Assembly: GCA_000961765.1 (NCBI GenBank) | Contig: LADT01000086.1 | Coordinates: forward strand, 62,001 to 126,000 | Direction: 5' to 3' | Source: Clostridiaceae bacterium BRH_c20a | Lineage (GTDB): Bacteria > Bacillota > Peptococcia > Peptococcales > BICA1-8 | Length of the DNA stretch: 64,000 nucleotides | Shown here: piece after piece, positions 44,280-52,417 of the stretch | Numbering within the stretch: the first letter of the stretch is position 1 | How the letters are laid out: every line of letters begins with the position of its first letter | Program-made: the position numbers and the translations under genes | Notes under the pieces: model-generated | Databases searched by the model: none | What the model was told of the DNA's origin: nothing | The model's input: only the letters and a program-made list of their open reading frames with translations

Positions 44280-44576
44280 TTAATTTAACGCATCTGTTAA
44301 AACGTGACATTGACGACAGGTAGTAAATTCAGGGTGAGGGGTTTTTGGTACTCCACCTATTTCGCCATCACGGTGGCAGACTAAACAGTCACCCCTTCCC
44401 TCTAATTCATGGGGAACTTCTGGAGGAAAGCCATCAATATCAATTAGTTTTAAATCAGTTTCTGAGATTTCCCCTTGAGGAACAGGAGGCCCACTACTAC
44501 ATGCACTAACGATGAGAGAACTAAACAAAAGCAGAATGAGAATAGTGATTATACTTTTCTTTCTCTCCTGAGTCAC
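44280..44576 (-). CDS. Dihaem c-type lipoprotein, NapB-like electron carrier
   Basis: 98 residues: lipoprotein signal with lipobox (SSLIVSACSS), then two haem c sites CLVCH and CRQCH. Small size, two haems and the position directly before napA point to the NapB role of handing electrons to NapA, although it is shorter than proteobacterial NapB. Start GTG behind GGAGG. Lipid anchoring fits a Gram-positive cell without periplasm. Confidence 0.8.
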   Translation of the reverse strand: MTQERKKSIITILILLLFSSLIVSACSSGPPVPQGEISETDLKLIDIDGFPPEVPHELEGRGDCLVCHRDGEIGGVPKTPHPEFTTCRQCHVLTDALN

Positions 44577-44629
44577 TTCTTTTTTACCTCCTTATAAAGT
44601 AAAACTAGGTACTATTCCACTTTTCTTTT

Positions 44630-45184
44630 TCAAAGTGGTTCAATGGTAATAGCTGGGATAGGTGCTAAACAAACGTCAACACATAAGCCACAGCCGTTGC
44701 ACTTGGCAACATCAATTACAGGGTCTAAATAAGAATTCATCTTTATTGCTGATATATCTACCGGACAAGCATTTTTGCAGGTACCGCATAGCTGTCCATT
44801 ACGAGCTAAACAGTAATTATTGTCAATTCTAGCCTTACCAATAACATACTCCTGTGCTAACACTTTTTTTCTTAAAGCACCCGAAGAGCAAACGCCTATA
44901 CATTCCAGACAAAAAGTACAAGGCTCTTTCCCCGGTTCAAGGTAAGGGGTACCCAAAGACGGTCCTTTGTCGGGGCCCGCTATTTTTATTGCCTTTTTTG
45001 GACAAGCTTGAGCGCACTTTCCACACCTATGACAGGTACTCAAAAATGAAAGTTGGTCTAACGCACCTGGTGGTCTAATCAGTTTTATTTCATCACTAAT
45101 GGCGGGCACTCTATATCCCAGCAAATGTTTTAGATCTTTCCATATAAGCGAAAAAACCTCCCTGCGCTCAACCCGTTCATCCAT
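44630..45184 (-). CDS. NapF/NapG-type ferredoxin with four [4Fe-4S] clusters
   Basis: 184 residues from MDERVERREVF, preceded by GGGGTG; the longer track start would overlap napD. Four cysteine motifs: CHRCGKCAQACP, CTFCLECIGVC, CGTCKNACP (with an upstream Cys) and CNGCGLCVDVC. The IRPPGALDQLSFL stretch is shared with NapG and with the second half of the NapGH fusion. No signal peptide is evident, suggesting a cytoplasmic NapF-like role in NapA maturation or electron transfer. Confidence 0.8.
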   Translation of the reverse strand: MDERVERREVFSLIWKDLKHLLGYRVPAISDEIKLIRPPGALDQLSFLSTCHRCGKCAQACPKKAIKIAGPDKGPSLGTPYLEPGKEPCTFCLECIGVCSSGALRKKVLAQEYVIGKARIDNNYCLARNGQLCGTCKNACPVDISAIKMNSYLDPVIDVAKCNGCGLCVDVCLAPIPAITIEPL

Positions 45185-45200
45185 TAAATTACACCCCATT

Positions 45201-45434
45201 TTATGCTGTTTCGTAATGAATATAGACTGGATAGACCCCAATAACTCCCTGTAACTTTAAGATTTGTTCATCCATTATCTGTAACACACTTTCTACTGAG
45301 GGACTTTCTAAAACTAAAATTAATTGTCCTTCTAAAACCGTTTCAATAGAAAGACCTTTAATATTTGCCAAAGGCCCTCTTATTTGTTCCTCAAACCCAA
45401 CTAAGCATTTAAGAATAAGGCTGGAGATAATCAT
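45201..45434 (-). CDS. napD: NapD-type chaperone for NapA
   Basis: 77 residues: MIISSLILKCLVGFEEQIRGPLANIKGLSIETVLEGQLILVLES, the short alpha-beta fold of NapD, which binds the Tat signal of NapA and delays export until the cofactor is in place. It precedes the NapF/G gene by 16 nt. A small hairpin lies between it and the hao-like gene upstream. Confidence 0.8.
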   Translation of the reverse strand: MIISSLILKCLVGFEEQIRGPLANIKGLSIETVLEGQLILVLESPSVESVLQIMDEQILKLQGVIGVYPVYIHYETA

Positions 45435-45491
45435 AATTCACCTCAAAGATATTAAAATGCTGAGGGGAAGAGACTCCCCTCCTTTTTGAAA

Positions 45492-46709
45492 TTACTTTCT
45501 AAGACTATCCAATTCATGCCCGGTTGCATTTGGGTACGTATACATCGGTAACTCAATAGCTTCTATTTGTAATTTATCCTTGACACCTGCTTCAAGATAT
45601 AATCGTTCTGCCTCACCCTTAATGGCAAGGTACTTAGCCCATAATTCTGCAAACCCATGCCAATGAGTATAGTCAGGTGAGAAGTGCTGTGCACCTTTAA
45701 TGGTGGTAGCTTCTGCATATTTATGCAACTCAAACATCAGGCTTTCGATATCACTCTCATGACTGTAACCGAAAAACTTCGCGGTTAATGGAGGAAGTCC
45801 ATCCTTGTCTAACAATGAACCTTCTGAAGGCTTAAGTACTCCATCTTTATACAAGTCCCTGATAATTGTACGGGCTGCGCCTACAATACGTAATGTTTCT
45901 TTCTTAATTGCTTCTACATTGTTTCGGGAATCTTGGACATATTCTTCACTGTGGCACTGTAGACAGTTACTCCACAGTTCATTTTTGCCGGCTTCGCCAT
46001 CTTCATTTTTCAGTTGGATAATATAATGGTTATTATCCTGCGAAGTATGACAGGTGTTACAGGTCGGCTCTCCGGTAGCTTGAGCTACTTGGAAGTGAAC
46101 ACTTGATTCATAAGCTTCACGCTGGGGATGGTCAGGACCCATATGACAATTTTCACAGCCGTTGGTGAAATTGCCTGTTACTGCTTGACCAGGAAGAGCT
46201 TGTAATACGGGCTTAGGTAGAGCAGTAGGATGTCCTTGATGACAACTGGTACAGGTTTCTTCAACTTTAGTATGACAGTCATCACACCCTTGCTGCTGCA
46301 TTTCCGGGAAAGCATCTAACAACTTAAACCGAACATTATTTTGTGAGAAGGAGACGGCTTGCACGTGTCTGGTTTTATTAAAGCCATCTAATGCTTCAGT
46401 ATGACATTCTCCACAGGTTTCCGGACTAACCTTGGCAAAATTTGCATATTTTAGGTCTTTTTCATCTATCAACTCAGTTCCGTGACAATTTATACATGTT
46501 ACTCCATTTTCCCCGTGGGCACTGGTTTTCCATATTTCATATTTTAGGGGCATTTTATCTTTATAATAACTTTCGAATTCTATTGCCTGTTGAGCGGTGG
46601 CACCCGCCGGAACAACAGTTGGTTGGCTAGACATAGCATATAAGGCTATTCCGCCGATAATAAAAACTCCAACTACTATCCATAAGACATTCTTATTTTT
46701 TAGATTCAC
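45492..46709 (-). CDS. HAO-family multihaem cytochrome c with seven CXXCH motifs
   Basis: 405 residues, one N-terminal membrane anchor (about 9-27). Haem motifs: CINCH (72-76), CGECH, CDDCH, CTSCH, CENCH, CNTCH, CLQCH; the spacing and the helical C-terminal region (FSPDYTHWHGFAELWAKYL) match hydroxylamine oxidoreductase/epsilon-Hao-like cytochromes, not NrfA (no CXXCK). The usual first haem before the W-x-x-S-x-H segment (here WKTSAHG) is missing, so it is a seven-haem form. In epsilon-proteobacteria such proteins are proposed to reduce nitrite to hydroxylamine or ammonium. Here it sits in the nap operon after a NapC-family partner. Confidence 0.8.
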   Translation of the reverse strand: MNLKNKNVLWIVVGVFIIGGIALYAMSSQPTVVPAGATAQQAIEFESYYKDKMPLKYEIWKTSAHGENGVTCINCHGTELIDEKDLKYANFAKVSPETCGECHTEALDGFNKTRHVQAVSFSQNNVRFKLLDAFPEMQQQGCDDCHTKVEETCTSCHQGHPTALPKPVLQALPGQAVTGNFTNGCENCHMGPDHPQREAYESSVHFQVAQATGEPTCNTCHTSQDNNHYIIQLKNEDGEAGKNELWSNCLQCHSEEYVQDSRNNVEAIKKETLRIVGAARTIIRDLYKDGVLKPSEGSLLDKDGLPPLTAKFFGYSHESDIESLMFELHKYAEATTIKGAQHFSPDYTHWHGFAELWAKYLAIKGEAERLYLEAGVKDKLQIEAIELPMYTYPNATGHELDSLRK

Positions 46710-47248
46710 TTAAGTTCTCCCTCCCTTTCAGTATTTTTCCCATGTCCTACAGTTTGGTGGCAGGATACACATGATGTTTGATTTGCTGCTGTTGAATGAG
46801 CAATTTGTTGAGTCTGATTTTGTGGTACTAAATTATCTAAGACATGACATTCTTCACAATTCTCATTTAGTATTTTAGCCCTGGCTCTTCGTGCTAGTTC
46901 AGGACTCATCCGTTTAAATTCGAATGGCGTAGGCTTCTCAACTAAATGCACATATAACTCGGAGAGCTTGCCTGCTTTAGTAACCAGCATCTGCAGCGTA
47001 TTCCCGGGAATGTGACAGGACTGGCAGTCAGCTGTTATGCCTAAATTATTCATACCATGGGTTGACTGCTGCCAACTACTAACCGCGGTATTCATCTCGT
47101 GACAACTCATGCAGTATTCAGTTTGGGAAGTATAATGACTTGCACCCAAGGTAAAAAATAACCCGGCAATTATTAAACAGATTGGTAAAAGCCAGCCTAC
47201 CTGTTTAATTTTCAAACTTCGCTCATCTTTAACCACCTTTGTGTCCAA
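46706..47248 (-). CDS. NapC/NrfH/HaoC-family tetrahaem quinol dehydrogenase
   Basis: 180 residues: one N-terminal membrane helix then four haem sites, CMSCH, CQSCH, CEECH and CVSCH, as in NrfH. It would take electrons from menaquinol and pass them to the multihaem cytochrome encoded next, whose start it overlaps by 4 nt. Starts at TTG behind AAAGGAGG. First gene of the operon, about 116 nt downstream of the predicted transcription start. Confidence 0.88.
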   Translation of the reverse strand: MDTKVVKDERSLKIKQVGWLLPICLIIAGLFFTLGASHYTSQTEYCMSCHEMNTAVSSWQQSTHGMNNLGITADCQSCHIPGNTLQMLVTKAGKLSELYVHLVEKPTPFEFKRMSPELARRARAKILNENCEECHVLDNLVPQNQTQQIAHSTAANQTSCVSCHQTVGHGKNTEREGELK

Positions 47249-47303
47249 TACTTAAACCTCCTTTCGTGAAAATTAGAACCTTTTCCCACATGCCTATATG
47301 CAT
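47229..47303 (-). CDS. Possible 24-codon upstream ORF overlapping the NapC/HaoC-family start
   Basis: ATG at 47303 gives MHIGMWEKVLIFTKGGLSIGHKGG and a TAA inside the next gene. GGAGGTG lies immediately before the ATG, which is too close for a standard site; an internal ATG at codon 5 has the opposite problem. It may be a coupling leader peptide or chance. Confidence 0.2.
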   Translation of the reverse strand: MHIGMWEKVLIFTKGGLSIGHKGG

Positions 47304-47351
47304 CACCTCCATAAAATAATTTTTCAGTAGTGATACCGAATTTTCAAAAAA

Positions 47352-47392
47352 AAGATATGCCTTGCTACTCTAAATAGTAACAGGCATATCTT
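47352..47392 (-). terminator. Intrinsic terminator of the haem operon, overlapping the next promoter
   Basis: AAGATATGCC / GGCATATCTT stem followed on the minus strand by TTTTTTTT. It ends the ahbC-resB-ccsA-hemA transcript, but its DNA also contains the -10 and nearest activator repeat of the hao/nap promoter. Confidence 0.8.
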
Positions 47393-47449
47393 AATAGCTA
47401 CTTAGTACGTGCTTAATAAATACTTAAATAAAACTTAATAAATTATTAA
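47371..47449 (-). promoter_or_regulatory. Promoter of the hao/nap operon with six 11-bp-spaced TTAAG repeats
   Basis: Plus-strand pentamers CTTAA/CTTAG/CTTAA/CTTAA/CTTAA/ATTAA begin at 47390, 47401, 47412, 47423, 47434 and 47445, exactly 11 bp apart. On the minus strand the nearest TTAAG is followed by 13 bp and TATTTA (47376-47371) as -10. The repeats are like OmpR/PhoB-family operators and the nearest one takes the -35 position. Confidence 0.8.
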
Positions 47450-47471
47450 CGTTTAATCTATGAATATTTTT

Positions 47472-48749
47472 TTAGTTATTTTTCTTTTTTTCAAGGTCAA
47501 ATAACTCATGGATTACTTCAGCGTAAACTGGACCTTTTTTAACATGAGCATACTTCTTTAGATTGGTAATGGGTTGGTGTAATATTTGATTTACAATTGA
47601 ATTAGTGAGGGAAATTATGACATGTTTTTCTTTCTCGGAAAGATTTGGTAGTTTTCGTATAGCCTTAGCCAATTCCCTATCTTTTATAGCTACTGCCCTT
47701 TGTTTTAAACCCATTATAGTAGGTATCACAAATAAGGAGTCTAGCCATTTGAAAAAGATATCAATTTCTTCTATAATAATTGCTTCCGCTTTAACGGCTT
47801 CTTTTTTCCTATGATTAATGTTCTTTACAACTACATTTTGCAAGTCATCAACATCGTAAAGAGAGATATTACCTAGTTTTTGAACATCGGGGTTTATATC
47901 ACGGGGTACAGCAATATCAATAAATAATAGTGGCTTATTAGCCCTTTCTCCTAAAATAGGCAATAGATCTTCTACCTCAACAATATACTTTGGCGCAGCC
48001 GTACAACTGATTATAATATCGGCTTCTTTTATATACTTGGGGAAATCATCCAGCCGTATTGCTTCTCCACTAAATTCTTCTGCTAGTTTTTGCGCTCGTT
48101 CAAAGGTTCTATTGGCTACAATAACAGTAGATACACCATTTGCAACAAGATGTCTTGCAGTTAGTTCGCTTGTCTCTCCGGCGCCCAATATTAAGACAGT
48201 GTGGTCTGTTAGGTTACCAAATAACTGCTTAGCCAGTTCCACTGCCGCAGAACTTATAGATACTGCTTGCCGGTCTATCAATGTTTCTGTTCGTACCCTT
48301 TTACCGATAGAAATAGCATGCTGAAAAAGAGTGTTTAATACATTATTTGAAATCTGTAACTCTAAGGCATTTTCATAGGCATCCTGTACCTGTCCAAGAA
48401 TTTGAGTTTCTCCCAAAATCATCGAATCAAGACCTGCCACAACCCGGAACAAATGTTGTACCGCAGCTCGACAATCTTTAAAATAATAAAACTGTTCTAG
48501 CACATCTAGGGAACAATGACTAACTTGTGTTATAAACTCGCCTAAGGTTTTTCGCCCTAATTCTAAATTTTTGGTGGCAATATATATTTCCATTCGATTA
48601 CATGTAGACAGAACTATAGTTCCCTCTACACCCGGCAGTTTTTTTATCTGAGGAACTAGGGCTTTTATTTGGGCTTTATTTAGCGCTATTTTTTCTCTAA
48701 TCTCTACGGGCGCCGTTTTGTGATTAGCTCCCAGTAGTAGAATATACAT
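47472..48749 (-). CDS. hemA: Glutamyl-tRNA reductase
   Basis: 425 residues from MYILLLGANHKTAPVEIREKIAL, behind AAGGAGCG; the track's 23-codon extension is unsupported. Motifs: catalytic Cys in VLSTCNRMEIY, NADPH site VLILGAGETSELTARHL, and dimerisation helix end. It makes glutamate-1-semialdehyde, the first committed step to haem, sirohaem and corrinoids. It is the last gene of the ahbC-resB-ccsA operon, linking tetrapyrrole supply to cytochrome assembly. Confidence 0.94.
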   Translation of the reverse strand: MYILLLGANHKTAPVEIREKIALNKAQIKALVPQIKKLPGVEGTIVLSTCNRMEIYIATKNLELGRKTLGEFITQVSHCSLDVLEQFYYFKDCRAAVQHLFRVVAGLDSMILGETQILGQVQDAYENALELQISNNVLNTLFQHAISIGKRVRTETLIDRQAVSISSAAVELAKQLFGNLTDHTVLILGAGETSELTARHLVANGVSTVIVANRTFERAQKLAEEFSGEAIRLDDFPKYIKEADIIISCTAAPKYIVEVEDLLPILGERANKPLLFIDIAVPRDINPDVQKLGNISLYDVDDLQNVVVKNINHRKKEAVKAEAIIIEEIDIFFKWLDSLFVIPTIMGLKQRAVAIKDRELAKAIRKLPNLSEKEKHVIISLTNSIVNQILHQPITNLKKYAHVKKGPVYAEVIHELFDLEKKKNN

Positions 48750-48819
48750 ACCTATTCGCTCCTTAAAAGAAAGTTGGTGACTTGCACGCACCACGATAAT
48801 CAAGAGCATTCCCGTCACC

Positions 48820-48888
48820 TTAAGATCCTTCGGTCGTTCCTCCCTCAGGAAGACACATCAATCATCAGTAGCTTTCATAACAATGACA
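48820..48888. repeat. Interspersed repeat, copy 2 (half unit)
   Basis: TAAGATCCTTCGGTCGTTCC, CCTCAGGA and GCTTTCATA match 5740-5808 with few differences. The left half of the dyad is absent. It lies in the gap between ccsA and hemA. Confidence 0.7.
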
Positions 48889-48893
48889 AGCTA

Positions 48894-49739
48894 TTAGGCA
48901 TAGCTGTGCAAACCGGGGAGCAATAAATTAACTCCTGCAAAAGTAAACATTACTGCAGCGAAGCCTAAAACTACTAAGATTATGGATTTTTTGCCTCTCC
49001 AATTTTTCATTAACCTTGTATGGAGATAGCCGGCATATATAAACCAGGTAATCAAGGACCAAGTTTCCTTAGGATCCCATGACCAATAAGAGCTCCAGGC
49101 TATTTCAGCCCAGATTGCACCGGTAATAATAACCAATGTTAAAAAGGGCATACCCACTAATATAAGCCTATAAGTTAAATCCTCCAATATTTCTAATTTA
49201 GGAAGTTCAAAAAGAAAACCTCTCTGCTTCTTTAGGCCTATAGACCCTTCTTTGATAAGATATAATATCCCGATAACAAAAGATACAGCAAAGGCCCCAT
49301 AAGATATTACTGCGGTAAAAACATGAAAATACAGCCAGTTACTTCTCAATGCCGGCATTAACGGACGTAAAGTCTTATCCATAAAAATCACCCATACCAT
49401 CAAGCCTGCAACAAGGGGTAGAGCCAATACCCCAACATAAGAAACATTATATTTAGTTTCAACTATTAAATACATTAAGACAATTCCCCAGACAAAGAAG
49501 AGAAGGAATTCATACATATTGCCCAATGGAGGATACCCAGAGTGAATATAACGAATTAATAAGGTGCTTGAGTTTAAAATTAAACCTGAAGCAGTAAAAA
49601 CTGCAGCTAATTTACTTATAAATTTAGAATCTATTTTATTTCCCACTGCAGGTACTATTAGTTGGGCGGAATATAATAGTGACGCTATCAAATAAATTAC
49701 TAGAGCTGCTACCAATGTATAAAATTCTAAATTTTCCAT
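48894..49739 (-). CDS. ccsA: Cytochrome c assembly protein CcsA/ResC (system II haem channel)
   Basis: 281 residues, about eight membrane helices, with the tryptophan-rich haem-handling motif WSSYWSWDPKETWSLITWFIYAGYLH and conserved histidines either side. With ResB it carries haem out and ligates it to CXXCH motifs. The stop/start junction with resB is tight (1 nt). Needed for the 13 or more haem-c sites encoded in this window. Confidence 0.93.
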   Translation of the reverse strand: MENLEFYTLVAALVIYLIASLLYSAQLIVPAVGNKIDSKFISKLAAVFTASGLILNSSTLLIRYIHSGYPPLGNMYEFLLFFVWGIVLMYLIVETKYNVSYVGVLALPLVAGLMVWVIFMDKTLRPLMPALRSNWLYFHVFTAVISYGAFAVSFVIGILYLIKEGSIGLKKQRGFLFELPKLEILEDLTYRLILVGMPFLTLVIITGAIWAEIAWSSYWSWDPKETWSLITWFIYAGYLHTRLMKNWRGKKSIILVVLGFAAVMFTFAGVNLLLPGLHSYA

Positions 49740-50902
49740 TATGATAGTCCTCCTATAATTTTTTCCAAATCCTTTTGGAGCTTTTCCTTATTCCATTTAT
49801 CCTTAGTATTTACAGAGTAACCAATTGCACTTTTATCATGTTCTAGTTCAATTTTTATTTCCTGATATTTGCCAAACCAGGAAAGGAAAAAACCTACCGA
49901 CATTAGCAAAAATCCCGACATAACCACAGGTAGACCGGGGTCTGTCTTAACTTTAAGAACAGAATAAGGTTTGACCTTGTGATCATTTAGAGTAAATCCA
50001 TCTATTAAAGGAATATCCTGCTCGGAGTTTAATTCAAATATTTCTTTCAAATGATTGTTTTCATACTTTTGCAAAATATACCCATCTTCACTTTGGGCAA
50101 AAACGATAACTACATTCTCGTTCAATTGAACTCCTCGGTTTGAGGGAAATTCCATAATTTCCTCAGCTGTCCCCATTTTTATCTTGACTTCATGATTGTA
50201 ACCATAAGCACTTTGATAAAACTTCATTCCTTTAAACTTAAATGGATCGTTGACTTGGGTAATACCCTCTTTTACCGGTTCGACATCTCTAAATAAAGTA
50301 AAAGCTGACCGCCAGTTGGCTATATCACCCCTATCATCAAAGATTGTTTGAAAGTCATTTAACTTAATTTGATATTCCGCGGATACTCTTTCTGGGAGGG
50401 GAACAATTTGTCCGAGATTACACTGCACGCTCTCGCTTCCCCCAAAGTTACCTATAATCGCACCAATAACAATTATTAAAATGGAAATGTGAATAATATG
50501 GGGTGCTGCTAAATCCAACTTTTTTTTAGTGGCTAATACATAAGTATATTGGGGGTCGGTTTTTTCAAATACTCTAAATTTATGATCCTTAAAATATTTC
50601 CGGATCTGTTGAATACTTTCTTCAGGCTTTTTTATATTTTTATAGTTATTTAACTTTTCCTTATTAAAGCTGCTAAACAAATCCTTTCTGGAAAACTTTT
50701 GCACAAGATGAGGCAGCCTCTTTGATGTGCAAAACAAAATATTTAAACATAGTAAGAGCAGTAACCCTCGATAACTAAAGGAGGAATAGATTAAACTACC
50801 TGGCTGGAAGGTAGCGATAATTGATAAGATGGCAATTAGGCCAATTAAGCCCAATCCCAAACCCATTGATGAAAAATACTTAAACATTAGCTTTATCCAC
50901 AT
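49739..50902 (-). CDS. resB: Cytochrome c biogenesis protein ResB (Ccs1)
   Basis: 387 residues. Three N-terminal helices (FSSMGLGLGLIGLIAILSII, RGLLLLLCLNILFC, and HIIHISILIIVIGAIIGNFGG), a large extracytoplasmic domain (YQSAYGYNHEVKI), and a final helix (PVVMSGFLLMSVGFFLSWFGK). This is the standard ResB topology. It overlaps ccsA by one base. Together they form the system II haem lyase. Confidence 0.9.
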   Translation of the reverse strand: MWIKLMFKYFSSMGLGLGLIGLIAILSIIATFQPGSLIYSSFSYRGLLLLLCLNILFCTSKRLPHLVQKFSRKDLFSSFNKEKLNNYKNIKKPEESIQQIRKYFKDHKFRVFEKTDPQYTYVLATKKKLDLAAPHIIHISILIIVIGAIIGNFGGSESVQCNLGQIVPLPERVSAEYQIKLNDFQTIFDDRGDIANWRSAFTLFRDVEPVKEGITQVNDPFKFKGMKFYQSAYGYNHEVKIKMGTAEEIMEFPSNRGVQLNENVVIVFAQSEDGYILQKYENNHLKEIFELNSEQDIPLIDGFTLNDHKVKPYSVLKVKTDPGLPVVMSGFLLMSVGFFLSWFGKYQEIKIELEHDKSAIGYSVNTKDKWNKEKLQKDLEKIIGGLS

Positions 50903-50952
50903 CCTTTATGTCGAAATTATTTTGGATTAACTTTAAAAGCTTCGTATCTATG

Positions 50953-52149
50953 CTATCCATTACAAACCACCTTTTCTGTTATTCCTATTTCCTCGTCAGT
51001 TAAATAACAGGCTGGGTCTTCCTGCCAGAAATCGCCAGATACTGCTTCTGCTCGAGATCGGAAATTTCCGTTACACATATCAAGCCATTTGCACTGAACA
51101 CAACGGCCTTTTAATAGCTTTTTGCGGTCTTTTAAGCCAGATAATATAGGGTGGCTTGTGTCAGTCCAGATATCGCCAAAGGATCTTTCCCGTACATTAC
51201 CAAAAGTATAATTTTGGGTGAACTGATCTGGATGCACATTACCAAACCAATCAACAGCACCAATAGCTATCCCCGTTCTGTTGCCGCCATTTATTTTTAA
51301 TAAATTAAAAGCATGCTGCGCCATGGGGTTATTTTCCTTTAATAGTTTTAAATATATATAAATTCCATCAGCATGGTTATCCACAGTAAGAATCTCTTTC
51401 TCAATTTTTTTATTTTTAAAGTATTTAACTTTTTCATATATTAGATCTAAGGCTGCCCTAGTCTCCCCATGGGTAATATCCTGGTTAACCATGGAATTAC
51501 CTCTTCCGGAATAAGCCAAATGATAGAAACAGACTCGCGGGATTCTTTCTTCTTCAATTAAATTGAAAATACTCTCCAGTTCTCGGTGATTATGTCTATT
51601 AATTGTGAAACGAAGGCCTACCTTTTGCTCTACTGCAAGGCAGTTCCTTATACCTCGTAAAGCTAAATCAAAAGCACCTTTTTTTCCACGGAATTTGTCA
51701 TTGTTCTCACCTAACCCATCTAGGCTTATCCCAACATAACCGACCCCAATTTCTTTTAGCTTTTGGGCGGTATGTTGATTTATTAGGGTCCCGTTGGTTG
51801 AAAATGTGGTGCGAATACCTTTATTAGTAGCATATTGAGCTAAGTAGAGGATGTCTTCCCTCAACAGTGGTTCTCCGCCAGAGAAAAGAATTACAGGAAC
51901 TCGAAAACGGTGAAGATCATCAATAAATTTTACCGCTTCGGTTGTTGTTAATTCATTTTCATACTTTTGAGCATCTGACCCTGCATAACAATGAATACAC
52001 TTTAGATTACATGTCTTGGTACAGTTCCACACAACTACAGGGCCCCTATTTAGTGTTGTACCACACTTAGCTCCTTGAACATCTGAGCTATATCTTAGGG
52101 AGTCGCCATAATTTTTTGTGTCAACCATTAGTTTACTAACACCTATCAA
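50953..52149 (-). CDS. Radical SAM haem-pathway enzyme, AhbC/NirJ1-like
   Basis: 398 residues. Radical SAM site CTKTCNLKCIHCYAG, then FSGGEPLLREDI; the C-terminal SPASM-like Cys-rich part has CVQCKWLDMCNGNFRSRAEAVSGDFWQEDPACYLTDEEIGI, characteristic of AhbC/NirJ1. AhbC removes acetate side chains from didecarboxysirohaem on the route from sirohaem to haem used by anaerobes. Start TTG behind AGGAGG. It leads the operon with resB, ccsA and hemA, so it supplies haem for cytochromes c. Confidence 0.87.
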   Translation of the reverse strand: MIGVSKLMVDTKNYGDSLRYSSDVQGAKCGTTLNRGPVVVWNCTKTCNLKCIHCYAGSDAQKYENELTTTEAVKFIDDLHRFRVPVILFSGGEPLLREDILYLAQYATNKGIRTTFSTNGTLINQHTAQKLKEIGVGYVGISLDGLGENNDKFRGKKGAFDLALRGIRNCLAVEQKVGLRFTINRHNHRELESIFNLIEEERIPRVCFYHLAYSGRGNSMVNQDITHGETRAALDLIYEKVKYFKNKKIEKEILTVDNHADGIYIYLKLLKENNPMAQHAFNLLKINGGNRTGIAIGAVDWFGNVHPDQFTQNYTFGNVRERSFGDIWTDTSHPILSGLKDRKKLLKGRCVQCKWLDMCNGNFRSRAEAVSGDFWQEDPACYLTDEEIGITEKVVCNG

Positions 52150-52205
52150 TGCACTTCCTCCTAACGTTTGTCATTTAAATATCCCAATAAAATAATATAG
52201 CCGCT

Positions 52206-52287
52206 ATTATAATAATAGCGGCTATATCTTAATACACACTTAGTTAATACTAAATAAATTATTAAACAATTATTAATAATTTATTAA
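52206..52287 (-). promoter_or_regulatory. Promoter of the haem operon with six 11-bp-spaced TTAAG repeats
   Basis: Plus-strand pentamers CTTAA, CTTAG, CTAAA, ATTAA, ATTAA, ATTAA begin at 52228, 52239, 52250, 52261, 52272 and 52283. After the nearest TTAAG come 13 bp and TATTAT (or TATAAT 3 bp further). The -10 lies in the centre of a 33-bp near-perfect inverted repeat (52195-52227) that can act as a terminator for upstream transcripts. The radical SAM gene starts about 55 nt downstream. Confidence 0.8.
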
Positions 52288-52334
52288 ATTTTTCCAGCTA
52301 ATATTGATAATTAAAACTTTAAGCTTTGCTTTTT

Positions 52335-52411
52335 GACAATAAAATACAGGCACTGCTGCCTGTATTTAAGAGGAGGTGTATGAAAAAGGGGCATTTGATA
52401 ATAAAAATCCT
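52335..52411 (-). ncRNA. Candidate C-rich small regulatory RNA, about 75 nt
   Basis: A promoter of the same type as the two respiratory operons (array at 52437-52485, 13 bp, TATAAT) points at a stretch with no ORF that ends after about 75 nt in an intrinsic terminator (AAATACAGGCA / TGCCTGTATTT plus TTTTATTGT). The predicted RNA has two C-rich single-stranded runs, GCCCC and CACCUCCUC, the latter complementary to Shine-Dalgarno sites. Established analogy: RoxS/RsaE of Bacillus and Staphylococcus, C-rich sRNAs under ResD/SrrA control. No sequence identity is claimed. Confidence 0.6.
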
Positions 52412-52417
52412 GCTTTT

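Noticed and set aside
45492-46709. NrfA nitrite reductase
   Set aside because: No CXXCK active-site motif and the wrong haem spacing; HAO family fits better.
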